Positions 26,921 to 35,142 are shown, counted from the stretch's first letter. The stretch: 35,171 bases of DNA from Planctomycetaceae bacterium (GCA_028291565.1 JAQGHT010000205.1:1-35171); one strand, 5' to 3'. Notes: generated by a model from the sequence alone, not told the origin. Numbers and translations: made by a program.

Positions 26921-27204
26921 GAGAGGGCGAGGTTCCCACCGAGCCTTGGCGAGCTTTACAGTGGTTTAACCTTGAGTGTCCGGTTTGCGGTGATGAATCG
27001 TGCCACTGCTTTAATGCTGTACTCGGCGTTCAAGCATTGCTTTTCTCCGCGCCGTAAGCGCTGCTTGACGACCGAGTACAGTCGTAAAGCAGTGGCACAT
27101 CACCGGAAGGCCCAAGGTTAAACCGCTATAGCTCGGCGTCCGTCGGAGGCTGTACTTGGGTCGACCTGCGGCCGCGTTAGGCTCGGTCGGAACTTCGCCC
27201 TCCC
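26921..27204. repeat. Large imperfect palindrome (GAGGGCGAGGTTC...CGAGCC ends)
   Basis: The left half, 26921-27045, pairs with the right half, 27060-27204. Outer ends are GAGGGCGAGGTTCCCACCGAGCC (26923-26945) and its near-complement ending at 27203. The inner arms share GGTTTAACCTT, GTGCCACTGCTTTA and TGTACTCGG. The right half has about 40 extra bases (around 27127-27179, with GGCGTCCGTCGGAGGC) that recur in the element at 28404-28585. The overall form is a mosaic of mobile palindromic modules. It lies between the DUF4132-like gene and giant A. Confidence 0.85.
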
Positions 27205-27323
27205 AATATGCTGTCGCCGCCAGTTCAACAAACGTGGCATCTGACATTGGAACCGGATGCTAGCCCGTTCCGGCTGATTTCACGAATGAACAGGAGCCTC
27301 ACGTCGACCATCGACCACGCGCT

Positions 27324-28247
27324 TCAATTCGCCTCTTCGTTCTTCTCGACAACACGTTTGGCATAGATCGCCGCCGCCATTCGCATCCCTTCCGAGAACG
27401 CCACAGGCCCCACATCTTTCACGGGCATGGTGTGCTCTTTGGCGTCGGTAAAGATCAAGTCGGCCGTCCAGGCTTCACTTTCCGGATCGTCGGCTCCGAT
27501 CCAGAACCGAGCTTCGACCTGAGTTCCATGTTCCCAGACGGGACAACAGGCATAGCCGCCACTGACGCGATAGCCCAGTCGGCGACAGAGACCCAGCACG
27601 TGGTTCAGCTGGGCGAACTTACCCCCACTGAAGTCGTTGATGCTGCTTCCCGCCAACTGTTCTGCCGTTCGAGCCCACGTCTGTCGGAACAGTTGATCCA
27701 GCTTTTGCTGCACACTCAATTCGATCGTCAATTGCCGGAAGTCGTTCAATTCCTTAAGCAGGATGGGATGCGGAATTGCGATGGCGTCAACCTTCAGCCA
27801 CTGTGTTTCGCCATCCAGATCAATGACACCCACACCTTTCTTGTCGTCGACGTTCCGCAGGAAGCCGGCTTCGCTCTGACTGAGCTCCCCCTTTTTGACC
27901 GAACAGACGACCGAATTCGTCAGGATCGACTGCCAGGCCGGGTCGGGCCAGACGGCGATCAGCAGTTCCCGAGGAACTGGCAGAGATCGCAGCATCCACA
28001 ATTCGATCGACGCCCGGCATTCCTGTTCGTGCTCATCAAGCCAATCTCGCAGGCTGGTCAGCTGCTGAGCCTGTTCCGTTTCCTTAAGCCACGGAGGCAA
28101 GGTTGCCAGCTTCGCGCCCTTCGGGTTGCGGGCCACCAGTTTCCCGTCGAGCAGTCCGACGGAATAGTCCTTTTCCGAAGAAATCCAGTGGACTTCAGGT
28201 TCCGCCGTCACTACAGACGGAGCTTCCTTCTTGGATTTGGCTGCCAT
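27324..28247 (-). CDS. DUF4132-like protein (MolR/YehI C-terminal domain type), 307 aa
   Basis: This is the first gene of the minus-strand MoxR-vWA set. A short Lys-rich N-terminus precedes a ~90-residue region (EVHWISSEKDYSVGLLDGKLVARNPKG), then a core with AIAIPHPILLKELNDFRQ, QQKLDQLFRQTWA, QLNHVLGLCRRLGYRVSGGY and EARFWIGAD. The core follows the pattern I know from DUF4132 (HP...L, a QPF.QL.R-like segment, a short conserved L..LerrGW-like helix, then a beta end). DUF4132 with a WGR domain is found in MolR/YehI, encoded beside MoxR-vWA-SWIM genes in E. coli, so context agrees. No WGR domain is seen here. The ATG at 28247 with GGAACGG upstream is chosen over a TTG five codons earlier. The DUF4132 call is tentative. 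Confidence 0.75.
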   Translation of the reverse strand: MAAKSKKEAPSVVTAEPEVHWISSEKDYSVGLLDGKLVARNPKGAKLATLPPWLKETEQAQQLTSLRDWLDEHEQECRASIELWMLRSLPVPRELLIAVWPDPAWQSILTNSVVCSVKKGELSQSEAGFLRNVDDKKGVGVIDLDGETQWLKVDAIAIPHPILLKELNDFRQLTIELSVQQKLDQLFRQTWARTAEQLAGSSINDFSGGKFAQLNHVLGLCRRLGYRVSGGYACCPVWEHGTQVEARFWIGADDPESEAWTADLIFTDAKEHTMPVKDVGPVAFSEGMRMAAAIYAKRVVEKNEEAN

Positions 28248-28725
28248 ATTTCGCCGTTCCAACTACGAGAGCAATGAGATGGGTATCGAGACGCGCGCTG
28301 CGAACTGATCAGTCCCGCTGGAGAAGGTATACATCACGACGATACAAACTGGAATAGATCCGAGGTTCCACTCTTTCGATTTTCTTATTTGCACCGCCGC
28401 ATCGGGAGGGCGAGGCGCCCGGACGCGAGGTTCCCTCCGAGCTTGGGCGAGCTTCAGCTTGGCGTCCGCCGGAGGCGATCGTTGACGCCACCGGAGGCAT
28501 TGACAAGGGGGCCTCCGGTGGACGCCGACCTGCGGTCGCTGAGGCTCGGTGGCAACCTCGCCCTCCTGGTGCCTCGACCTGCCAAATACGACAGTAATGA
28601 CTGTGCAAGTTCCCAGGTCTGGTGAAAAGAGTCGGCTCATGTAGTCGGATTGCCGGATGTGCGGTATGATCACTTCGTTCGCATCCTGTCACGGCTCGTC
28701 AAATCATTGCTTCCGGAGATCCCCA
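28248..28725. other. Divergent intergenic region, repeat in the middle
   Basis: These 478 bases separate the DUF4132-like gene (minus) from the two-repeat secreted protein (plus). A palindromic repeat occupies 28404-28585 (listed separately). Promoters for both sides must lie in the outer ~150 bases, but none is clear to me. Confidence 0.55.
28404..28585. repeat. Palindromic repeat, same family as 26921-27204
   Basis: The left side (GGGAGGGCGAGG, GAGGTTCCCTCCGAGC, GGCGTCCGCCGGAGGC) and right side (GCCTCCGGTGGACGCC, GACCTGCGGTCGCTGAGGC, CTCGGTGGCAACCTCGCCCTCC) are mirror images. The right side closely matches 27131-27203 of the other copy. The centre contains an extra nested hairpin, GCCACCGGAGGC...GCCTCCGGTGG. 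Confidence 0.85.
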
Positions 28726-29955
28726 ATGCAACCTTGGAAGTCATCAATGCTCGGCGCGTGTTTGTTCACATTGTCATTCACGCTGTCAAATGCCGGGCAA
28801 CTCAGGGCGAATGACCCAGCGGCGAAACAGCCGGCACTGAACGGGCCGACAAATTCAAAGTCTGGGATTGGGGAACAGAAAACGGCGAAGCCCGCGAACG
28901 TGCAGGCCTTGTACCGTTTTTATGACCATGAATTGAACGAGCACCTCTATTCCTCGAAGCAAGAGGAAGTTGCCGATTGGCGATTGAAGAAGCATCTGCG
29001 GGAACATGTGATTATCGGGGACATCTCGCCGGTCGCACTGCCGGGCACCGTCCGGTTGTGGCGTGGCAGTCGAGAGGATGGGAAGCATTATTTCTACTTC
29101 AAAGCGGCCGGAAAGGTGCCTAACGTCAAAGTTGAGGACAACAAGTTTGAAGTCTGGGTCTGGACCAAGGCCGGGGATGGCCGGATCCCGGTCTACGGAC
29201 ATACCTGGACCGATGATACCGACGTCTTCCTGGAAGTGGACCTCAAGAACGTGAGTAAGTTCCGAGCAGACTCGCAGGACGCATTGGGCGTCAGCCGGCT
29301 TTCGCTGTCTGACAAAGGCGACGAAACTCCTGTGTTTTACGTCTATCCTCATGCGGCGGCCAAAGATCCCAAAGTGGTGCCGCTGGCGAATGCACAGGCT
29401 CCCAAAGAACCCCCCAAAAAATCAGAGCCTGGAACCGTGGGAAAGAAATCGGCGCGGCCCGACAACCTGCAACCCTTCATCCGTTTTTACAACGACGAAT
29501 TGAATGAACACATCTATTCTCTGAAACCAGAGGAACTTGAAGAGTGGCGAAAGAAGAAGACGTTTCGCGAGCAGATCATCATTGGAGACGCATCGCCCGT
29601 TGAACTTCCCGGTACGCTCCGGCTATGGCGCGCCGTGCGGGATGACGGCAAGCATTATTTCTACTTCAAATCGAGTGGAAAGGGTCCCAAGCTCAAAGTC
29701 GAGGATCTGAAATTTCAAGTCTGGGTCTGGACCGAACCTGGCGACGGTCGCATCCCGATTTATGGAAATACCTGGATCGACGAAACCGACATCTTCCTGG
29801 ACGACGATTTCAACAACGTGGACAAATTCCGAACGGACTCACTGACGGCACTGGGAGTAAACCGTCTGTCGCTCGCAGAAGACGGCGACGGAACACCCAT
29901 TTTTTACGTCTATCCCCATGTTGTGCCCAAGGATGCCAAACCTAAGGCGAAATGA
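28726..29955 (+). CDS. Secreted protein with two tandem ~150-residue repeats (DUF5648-like motifs)
   Basis: A 409-residue exported protein. The ATG at 28726 has GGAG eight bases upstream and opens a signal peptide (residues 1 to ~28, ending near NAGQLRAND). Two homologous repeats follow, about residues 58-208 and 246-398, joined by a Pro/Lys-rich linker. Each has RFY-x(3)-ELNEH-[LI]-YS, an EE..W..KK block, an IIGD-SPV-LPGT-RLWR strand, GKHYFYFK, VWVWT...GDGRIP.YG.TW, TD.FL and a closing FYVYPH. The RFY...EH.YS opening recalls DUF5648, but the match is partial. The rest of each repeat is beta-rich and aromatic, suggesting a carbohydrate- or wall-binding module. The function is unknown. The gene is divergent from the MoxR-vWA set and convergent with the next gene. 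Confidence 0.85.
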   Translation: MQPWKSSMLGACLFTLSFTLSNAGQLRANDPAAKQPALNGPTNSKSGIGEQKTAKPANVQALYRFYDHELNEHLYSSKQEEVADWRLKKHLREHVIIGDISPVALPGTVRLWRGSREDGKHYFYFKAAGKVPNVKVEDNKFEVWVWTKAGDGRIPVYGHTWTDDTDVFLEVDLKNVSKFRADSQDALGVSRLSLSDKGDETPVFYVYPHAAAKDPKVVPLANAQAPKEPPKKSEPGTVGKKSARPDNLQPFIRFYNDELNEHIYSLKPEELEEWRKKKTFREQIIIGDASPVELPGTLRLWRAVRDDGKHYFYFKSSGKGPKLKVEDLKFQVWVWTEPGDGRIPIYGNTWIDETDIFLDDDFNNVDKFRTDSLTALGVNRLSLAEDGDGTPIFYVYPHVVPKDAKPKAK

Positions 29956-30067
29956 CCAATCGTGTTCGGGAAGGTATTACTGGCTTTTCCAGTGCTTAAG
30001 CGTCGACAGTCCCCAACGCCTGCCGATGCTTTGAAAGATTCAGCCTTTGATGGCATTTGACTCTATG

Positions 30068-31381
30068 TCAAGTTTTCCCACGCTTCGGTTTGGGAGAGGC
30101 ATCGGATGCGGCCGGCTTTGTTTTCCCGTCAGGTTTTGATTTCTTGGCGACAGGAGGTGGCTTTGGTGCAGTCATTTCTGGCAAATCCAAATGCATATGG
30201 AATCCATGCTCCGAATCCCAGGCGGCACCACAAAAGATTTCCGCAGTCGGTTCCGTTTCGCCGGGCCATTCATCCAGTGACAGATTGAGGCAGCCTCCTT
30301 CTATATTGGCCAGAATCGTGGCTTCGGGGATCACACCGGAATCGTCCAAGTATTCTGCGAGCTCTTCAACATCCATTTCACTGCGATAGTTATCAAACTG
30401 TTCGAGAATCTCTTGCTTGATGAGGTCGAATTGCAACTTCCAGGTTGTGATAAAACTGTGAGCCGTTGTCAGCAGGATTTTGAATGGCTCGTCCGGCTTC
30501 TTTTTCGGCATTCTAAAGGACAGAGACAACCTGCCCCATGGGCATTCCAATCCCTTCACGTCGTCAACTTCAATGGTCAAATCGTTGTGCTCGACTTCGG
30601 ATTGATAGGTCCCCAATGCCGTGAGTTGAATCATCAAATCCTTGTCTTTGAACGGTGGCGGACTCAAAATCGTGCTGTATCTTGCTTGAATTGAACGAAA
30701 TTCGTCCCGCCATTGGGCCATTTCCGGTGTCAGATCGTCCGCTTTGGATTTGTTGTACTCTTCATAAACGCCTCGAATCTCTTTCCATTGTTTCAGGCCA
30801 GACTTTGATACCGCGCCTTGTTCGAGAGATTGCTTCAATAGTTTGAGCTTCTCTGCATGTTCATTGATCCGTTGGCCCTGTCGTGCCAGTATGAAGATCC
30901 GGCGTTGCCGATCCTGGAGTTCCTGAAGATTCTTGTCCGAGTCGAAAGCGGGCCTTTTACGGACGTCACCGAATTTGGTAACGTCGGCAGCCAGTTCGTC
31001 CTGATGTTTGGTGACATATTTCTCGAGCAATCCAACGACTTCGTCACGAGTTTCCATTTTTGCCAGAATCTCCGCTGACGGCGGCGATTGCCATTCGATG
31101 ACGGCCGCGACATCAGCGAGTCGAGGCGCTCCGACCGCCCGAAGCGCTTCTGAAGTCAAAGCCAGCATCGGTTCAATATCACCGCTGTACATTTCCGAGC
31201 GACGCCATTGAACGAGATCGATTTTCTTTTCATTCTTGTCCAGAAAGCTTTCCACGATCAGACTATTGGCACCAGCGGTCGAAAGCTTTTCGCGATAGGT
31301 ACGATAACGATCGCCCGGATTTCGTCTTGCCGTGTAAATTCCCGCGTGCAGGCACCAATCGGCATAGTCGGTGAGTGTCAT
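30068..31381 (-). CDS. Hypothetical protein, 437 aa, unrecognised
   Basis: I do not recognise a family. The N-terminal ~95 residues (LTDYADWCLHAGIYTARRNPG, then SGDIEPMLALTSEALRAVGAPRLADVAAVIEW) are helical and faintly resemble DMP19/DUF4375 proteins. The middle is charged and helical, probably partly coiled coil (LQELQDRQRRIFILARQGQRINEHAEKLKLLKQS). The C-terminal third is beta-rich (LANIEGGCLNLSLDEWPGE, AAWDSEHGFHMHLDLPEM), in the style of DUF6985-like domains. A basic, Pro/Lys-rich tail ends the protein (KSKPDGKTKP). There is no signal peptide. The ATG at 31381 is chosen; an extra 53 codons upstream are open but unlike protein. It converges with the two-repeat protein gene, with 112 bases between, where no strong terminator is visible. 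Confidence 0.8.
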   Translation of the reverse strand: MTLTDYADWCLHAGIYTARRNPGDRYRTYREKLSTAGANSLIVESFLDKNEKKIDLVQWRRSEMYSGDIEPMLALTSEALRAVGAPRLADVAAVIEWQSPPSAEILAKMETRDEVVGLLEKYVTKHQDELAADVTKFGDVRKRPAFDSDKNLQELQDRQRRIFILARQGQRINEHAEKLKLLKQSLEQGAVSKSGLKQWKEIRGVYEEYNKSKADDLTPEMAQWRDEFRSIQARYSTILSPPPFKDKDLMIQLTALGTYQSEVEHNDLTIEVDDVKGLECPWGRLSLSFRMPKKKPDEPFKILLTTAHSFITTWKLQFDLIKQEILEQFDNYRSEMDVEELAEYLDDSGVIPEATILANIEGGCLNLSLDEWPGETEPTAEIFCGAAWDSEHGFHMHLDLPEMTAPKPPPVAKKSKPDGKTKPAASDASPKPKRGKT

Positions 31382-31523
31382 AGAAGTCAGTTCTGTAAGC
31401 GAGTCGTTCTCAGATTTGAGTGGGATTCTGGAGTTGATTCTGTTATGAGATTCAGCGATAGAATTCAGATCGGTCGATTCTGGGAAGGTTACACCAAACG
31501 TGGTCTTGCAGGGGGATTCCAAC

Positions 31524-31673
31524 TCACTGGAGATCGCCACGGTCTTTGAGAAACTGTTCTAAGTCATTGACCTTTTTGTCATTGAACCAGTGGCTGCGAA
31601 TTTTATTCAACTTTTCTCGAGGAGTTGGGCAGGTCAACTTGAATAGCGATACAAATGGAGCCGCCGAGTCGCT
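31524..31673 (-). pseudogene. Possible gene remnant or very short ORF
   Basis: On the minus strand, a frame open from a stop at 31676-31674 to TGA at 31526-31524 encodes 49 residues with protein-like composition, including LTCPTPREKLNKIRSHWF and NDKKVNDLEQFLKDRGDL. It has no ATG; a TTG before TCPTP is the only plausible start. A fragment of a dispersed palindromic repeat lies 25 bases upstream, so the 5' part of a gene may have been lost when the repeat arrived. The family is not recognised. The stretch could also be chance. Confidence 0.3.
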
Positions 31674-31698
31674 TCAAGGATCGGTCACCGCAAGAAGC

Positions 31699-31725
31699 AG
31701 AGCGTCGGCGGAGCCTCGCCCTCCC
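31699..31725. repeat. Fragment of the GAGGGCGAGG repeat family
   Basis: AGAGCGTCGGCGGAGCCTCGCCCTCCC is the end module of the palindromes at 26921-27204 and 28404-28585. Only this half-end is present. Confidence 0.6.
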
Positions 31726-31774
31726 GATGTGTACACCTCAAGTTGATACGCTTCGGTGTCACCCCGTAGCCAGA

Positions 31775-34585
31775 TCAATTCAAGTTGGAATCGACGATTT
31801 CAAAGTCAAACATATCGAGAGGTTCGGGAGTCCCCGTGATCGTCGTAAACGGATAGACGCCGATTGTGATCTTGTACTTGTTGATGTCGAGCGGCTGGAT
31901 ATCCCAGATCACACCGTACGTGGCATCGAGATTTCTGACGCGATCCAGCACTTGCGCCTGACTGAGAGGTGTCGCGGATTCTCGAAAGCCGAATCCAAGA
32001 CTTCGCCCAAACCGTTGTTGCTGCTGCGGCTGCGCGATCGCCCCTTCCATTTTGGAGGGGATTCCCAGTTTGGTAAAGGACTTCGATAACGTCGTATTGA
32101 GCAACTCGGCCGTTTGCAGACCGGTGGCCTTGATGCGGTCCGCGGTGACGCGGTTCGACATGATCATGGAAATCTCGGACTTCTTGTTGGGCATACTCCA
32201 ATTCGGAGCGGCGAATGCGACCGTGCGGCGTTGCTGAATCGCTGGCAGAACCACATCGTTCGTCGTCAGCTCGCCCACTTCAGGCCAGTCTTTTTCGAGT
32301 CCTGTCGGGACGATGCGAGCCAAACTGTGGTCGTCAAACACTTGGATGACTGTTAACTGAGTCGCCAGGATATTCTGCTCTCGATTGCCGTTGGGTAGAG
32401 TGCGAATTCGCAGCACTTCCAGAACGTTCCCAGGTTTGAGTCCGTCTGCCGCGGCAATTGAAATCTTCACGGTACGACTGATAGCGTCTTTGTAGAGCCC
32501 CTGAATTTCCGTGACTCGTCCTGCCATCTGCTGGCAGGATCGAGCGAGCCGGCAAACGACGTAGCGCATCATCAGTTCGCGGGGGACTTCCGAAGTCTTC
32601 GTGATTTTGACCAGACTCTTGACAATTTCTTTCTTGTCCTTGTCCTGTCGAGGTAGCTCCTGAACCTGCAAATCAAACAGATTCCGATACTTCATCGGCG
32701 ACGCTGTTTCGTCCTCGAGATAAACCAGGTTTCGGGACAGTTTTGCCGACGGCCGCTTGAGAATGGGCACGACGGGTGGTTGCTCCGTCCCGGTGTAATT
32801 CATGGGCACCTTTTCATTATCGGTTTCAAGCATCGCGATTTTGCCCGAGCCCAAGTGGAACACGTGTTCTGATTCTTCAAATCCTCGAACTCGATCGCCA
32901 CTGTCAGCGCACACCACTTCATCGCTGATGGCGTCCACCAGGCGGACGGACAAATGGTAGACGCCCTTTTTTTGAGGAGCTTTGACTTCGATCAGCAGGA
33001 CGTGAGTCAGATTCAGGAGATTCGCATGGTTGACCAACGTCGGGCGAGTTGCACTGATCTGGCGCAGCTTTTCCATCTGCTCGTTGTCGACAACTCGTAC
33101 CCCCAGTTTGACAAGTTTGGAGTAGACTTCGTCCTCGACGTACTGAACCGCTTTTTCGACCGACTTATGAGGATCTGGGACTTCGTAAATGTGGGCCAGG
33201 AACTCTTGTAAGACGAGTCCCGCCGCCGTCGTCGGGGGATCAACTGTTGGGGGCGGTGCGCGTCCCGTTCCCGGCCCAGATTCCCGTGGCGGACCGAATC
33301 TCGGCGGCGGCCCAGATCCCGGCTTCGCTTCGACTTCCGGTTGCGGCTGCTGCTCAATTTCACCGAGTCCAACTCGGACCGCAATCGATACATAATTGGA
33401 GCTGGCGAGTTTATGGGCCACGTTGTACAGGCAGTAGTCCAGGAAATCTCCTGCCTTAAGGGCGGAAACGATGTCTTCCCCCTGAGCAACTCGGGCACTC
33501 CCCGGCCGAAGATCGGATTTGGCAATGTTCAAATCCTGTTTGGAGAAGTTCGTATACACCAGCCCATCCTTGCGGATTTCCTTAAGAACTCCCAACACTT
33601 GTTCGTTTTTGGTGGCATTCTTGAACGTCACAAACATGAGGGGTTGGCCGGCGTTCTGCTTCACCGGCAGGAATTGGTGAGCGCCAATGACTTTCTTGAC
33701 TTCAACCTGCAGTGCCGGTGGAACAGGTTCGCCTTCTTTGAACGCCTCGTAAAGCCGGTGAGTCAACGCTTTGTCGCAGGCCACCCGAGGTATCTTGCTA
33801 TCCCGTGCCTTCCTGATGGCCAGTTGTGCCGCCAGATCGGCGGCGCGTTGATTAAAGATGACCGTTCCGTCAGGACGCAAATCGACTCCTACCACAAGAT
33901 GCTCTGGATTCACAAACACGAACTGCGGTTTACTCCAGAGGTTCCGCTTTTCCAGCATTGTTGACAGCTCCTGGATCTTCCCCTCCAATTCCTTGGCTTT
34001 CCGATCCAGATTGTTCTTCTTGTCATCCAACGTCTGAATCTCTTCGCTCAACGCCCGGCGGTGCTTCTTGAGATCTTCCACTTCCTTTGACAATTTCGCT
34101 TCTTCATTTCTGGTCGATTTGTTAAATAGGGTTGCTTTGGTCGCTTTGGCCGGCGGTTCGGTCGCGGCGTTGTCTGCAGAATTGTCCGTGTTCTCATTCG
34201 CCGTCACCGGCGGCCGCGTACCCGACCGTCCAAGTTGCCAGATGCCAAACATCAACAGCAAGAGTGTCGGAACGGCGATCGCAGCCATGACAGCGGGATT
34301 GGAGAAGGGAGAACTTTGACCCGATCCGGCGCGTGATGCTTTCGCTGGCGCTGCGGACGCTTTTGATGCCTTTTTGCGTGGTGCGGGAAGACTGGGAGCC
34401 CCGGGAAACAGGCCCCCGACGGAGGATGCGGGGATCCATTCCGAATCACCGCCGGATGACACCAACGTCTCTGGCTTAATGGTTCCTTCTCTGATCAACT
34501 GATGAAATTCACTGGTGGAGAAGGGCCCCAGAGGTTGTTCATCCACCGATTCGGAATAAAACCAAGTCGCCATCATCGCCCCCAC
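31775..34585 (-). CDS. GYF_2-domain membrane protein with coiled coil, 936 aa
   Basis: A 936-residue protein. The N-terminal ~55 residues (TWFYSESVDEQPLGPFSTSEFHQLIREGTIKPETLV..GGDSEWIPA is the pattern, split here) match the GYF_2 domain, a probable protein-binding module frequent in planctomycetes. An Ala/Lys/Ser-rich linker, one transmembrane helix at about 98-117 (AVMAAIAVPTLLLLMFGIW) and a charged coiled coil at about 160-213 follow. The remaining ~720 residues are a large extracytoplasmic or periplasmic region with a Pro/Gly-rich linker near 430-460 and a TolB-N/CsgG-like feel (VQYVEDEVYSKLVKLGVRVVDNEQMEKLRQ, THVLLIEVKA), which I cannot confirm. The GYF_2 part would be cytoplasmic. Starts at 34585, 34576 and 34573 are all possible. 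The function is unknown. Confidence 0.82.
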   Translation of the reverse strand: MGAMMATWFYSESVDEQPLGPFSTSEFHQLIREGTIKPETLVSSGGDSEWIPASSVGGLFPGAPSLPAPRKKASKASAAPAKASRAGSGQSSPFSNPAVMAAIAVPTLLLLMFGIWQLGRSGTRPPVTANENTDNSADNAATEPPAKATKATLFNKSTRNEEAKLSKEVEDLKKHRRALSEEIQTLDDKKNNLDRKAKELEGKIQELSTMLEKRNLWSKPQFVFVNPEHLVVGVDLRPDGTVIFNQRAADLAAQLAIRKARDSKIPRVACDKALTHRLYEAFKEGEPVPPALQVEVKKVIGAHQFLPVKQNAGQPLMFVTFKNATKNEQVLGVLKEIRKDGLVYTNFSKQDLNIAKSDLRPGSARVAQGEDIVSALKAGDFLDYCLYNVAHKLASSNYVSIAVRVGLGEIEQQPQPEVEAKPGSGPPPRFGPPRESGPGTGRAPPPTVDPPTTAAGLVLQEFLAHIYEVPDPHKSVEKAVQYVEDEVYSKLVKLGVRVVDNEQMEKLRQISATRPTLVNHANLLNLTHVLLIEVKAPQKKGVYHLSVRLVDAISDEVVCADSGDRVRGFEESEHVFHLGSGKIAMLETDNEKVPMNYTGTEQPPVVPILKRPSAKLSRNLVYLEDETASPMKYRNLFDLQVQELPRQDKDKKEIVKSLVKITKTSEVPRELMMRYVVCRLARSCQQMAGRVTEIQGLYKDAISRTVKISIAAADGLKPGNVLEVLRIRTLPNGNREQNILATQLTVIQVFDDHSLARIVPTGLEKDWPEVGELTTNDVVLPAIQQRRTVAFAAPNWSMPNKKSEISMIMSNRVTADRIKATGLQTAELLNTTLSKSFTKLGIPSKMEGAIAQPQQQQRFGRSLGFGFRESATPLSQAQVLDRVRNLDATYGVIWDIQPLDINKYKITIGVYPFTTITGTPEPLDMFDFEIVDSNLN

Positions 34586-34761
34586 TTAACTGAACAAAAG
34601 TCAGAGAACAGCCGAAAGCATTAGACGGGGAGAAATGCTCATTGTGAATATTGAGCGATCACCGTACATTGAAGAACGACCGGAGACGAGCCACACACCG
34701 ATTCGATTTTGAATTGTAAGTCGGTTTATAGTACTGCATTCCGGTTCACAGAGTCAAGGAA

Positions 34762-34995
34762 ATGCCAATTCAGGAACAGGAAGACTTGGATTCCGACGTC
34801 ATGGCGGAGCGTACGCGAACTTTGGTCGGAATTGACAATACGACGGGGTTCGGCGCTCACCTTACATCTTTGTTTAACCCCGAGCCTACGGCGAGGGTGA
34901 TGTCGATCGATGATCTGATTCCGAATCCGGTTCACTCTGCCGAAACCCAACGCAAGTACTGGGCGAGGTCAAGTCCCTGGAGTGCTGCGGCTTGA
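34762..34995 (+). CDS. Small hypothetical protein, 77 aa, ending inside a repeat
   Basis: An acidic, protein-like frame, divergent from the GYF_2 gene with 176 bases between starts. It includes DSDVMAERTRTLVGID, FGAHLTSLFNPEPTARV and SIDDLIPNPVHSAETQRKYWARSS. The last six or so codons (PWSAAA) and the stop lie in the left arm of the palindrome at 34975-35142, so the repeat has either truncated a longer gene or supplied a new C-terminus. The family is not recognised. AAGGAA touches the start codon, which is too close for a normal ribosome-binding site, so a different start is possible. Confidence 0.45.
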   Translation: MPIQEQEDLDSDVMAERTRTLVGIDNTTGFGAHLTSLFNPEPTARVMSIDDLIPNPVHSAETQRKYWARSSPWSAAA

Positions 34996-35142
34996 CGCAG
35001 CCCTCCCTTCGATTGGAATGGAGACGTTGATCATTCAAAAACCGATTGACAGCGTCGTCGACTTGGACGTTCACGGTTTTGAACTTCGAGAGTCGCAATT
35101 TCATTCGAATGGAGGGCGGTGTCGAGCCACCGCACTCCAGGG
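34975..35142. repeat. Palindromic repeat with CCCTGGAGTGC...GCACTCCAGGG ends
   Basis: The left arm 34975-35010 and right arm 35107-35142 pair with about five mismatches over 36 bases (the shared outer sequence reads CCCTGGAGTGC, ...GGCT, GAC, ...GCCCTCC). Inner parts TTCAAAAACCG and CGGTTTTGAA also pair, so the element is about 168 bp in full. This GGAGTGCGGCGGCTTGACGC type is familiar to me as a planctomycete intergenic repeat, here in full mirror form. Confidence 0.82.

Larger units (their letters stand above)
26768..27323. other. Repeat-filled gap inside the MoxR-vWA gene set
   Basis: No credible gene. Positions 26858-26900 are a half-copy of the repeat at 6155-6267, and 26921-27204 is a large imperfect palindrome (listed separately). 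Any promoter for the giant genes would have to lie in the ~90 bases just upstream of 26767 or within the repeats. Confidence 0.6.
31382..31774. other. Intergenic region with a possible gene remnant and a repeat fragment
   Basis: These 393 bases lie between two minus-strand genes. They hold an open stretch that reads like protein (31524-31673, minus; listed separately) and, next to it, a partial copy of the GAGGGCGAGGCTCCGCCGACGCT repeat at 31699-31725. Confidence 0.5.

Noticed and set aside
29979-29993. A terminator between the convergent genes (ACTGG...CCAGT)
   Set aside because: The stem is only five pairs and no T-run follows.
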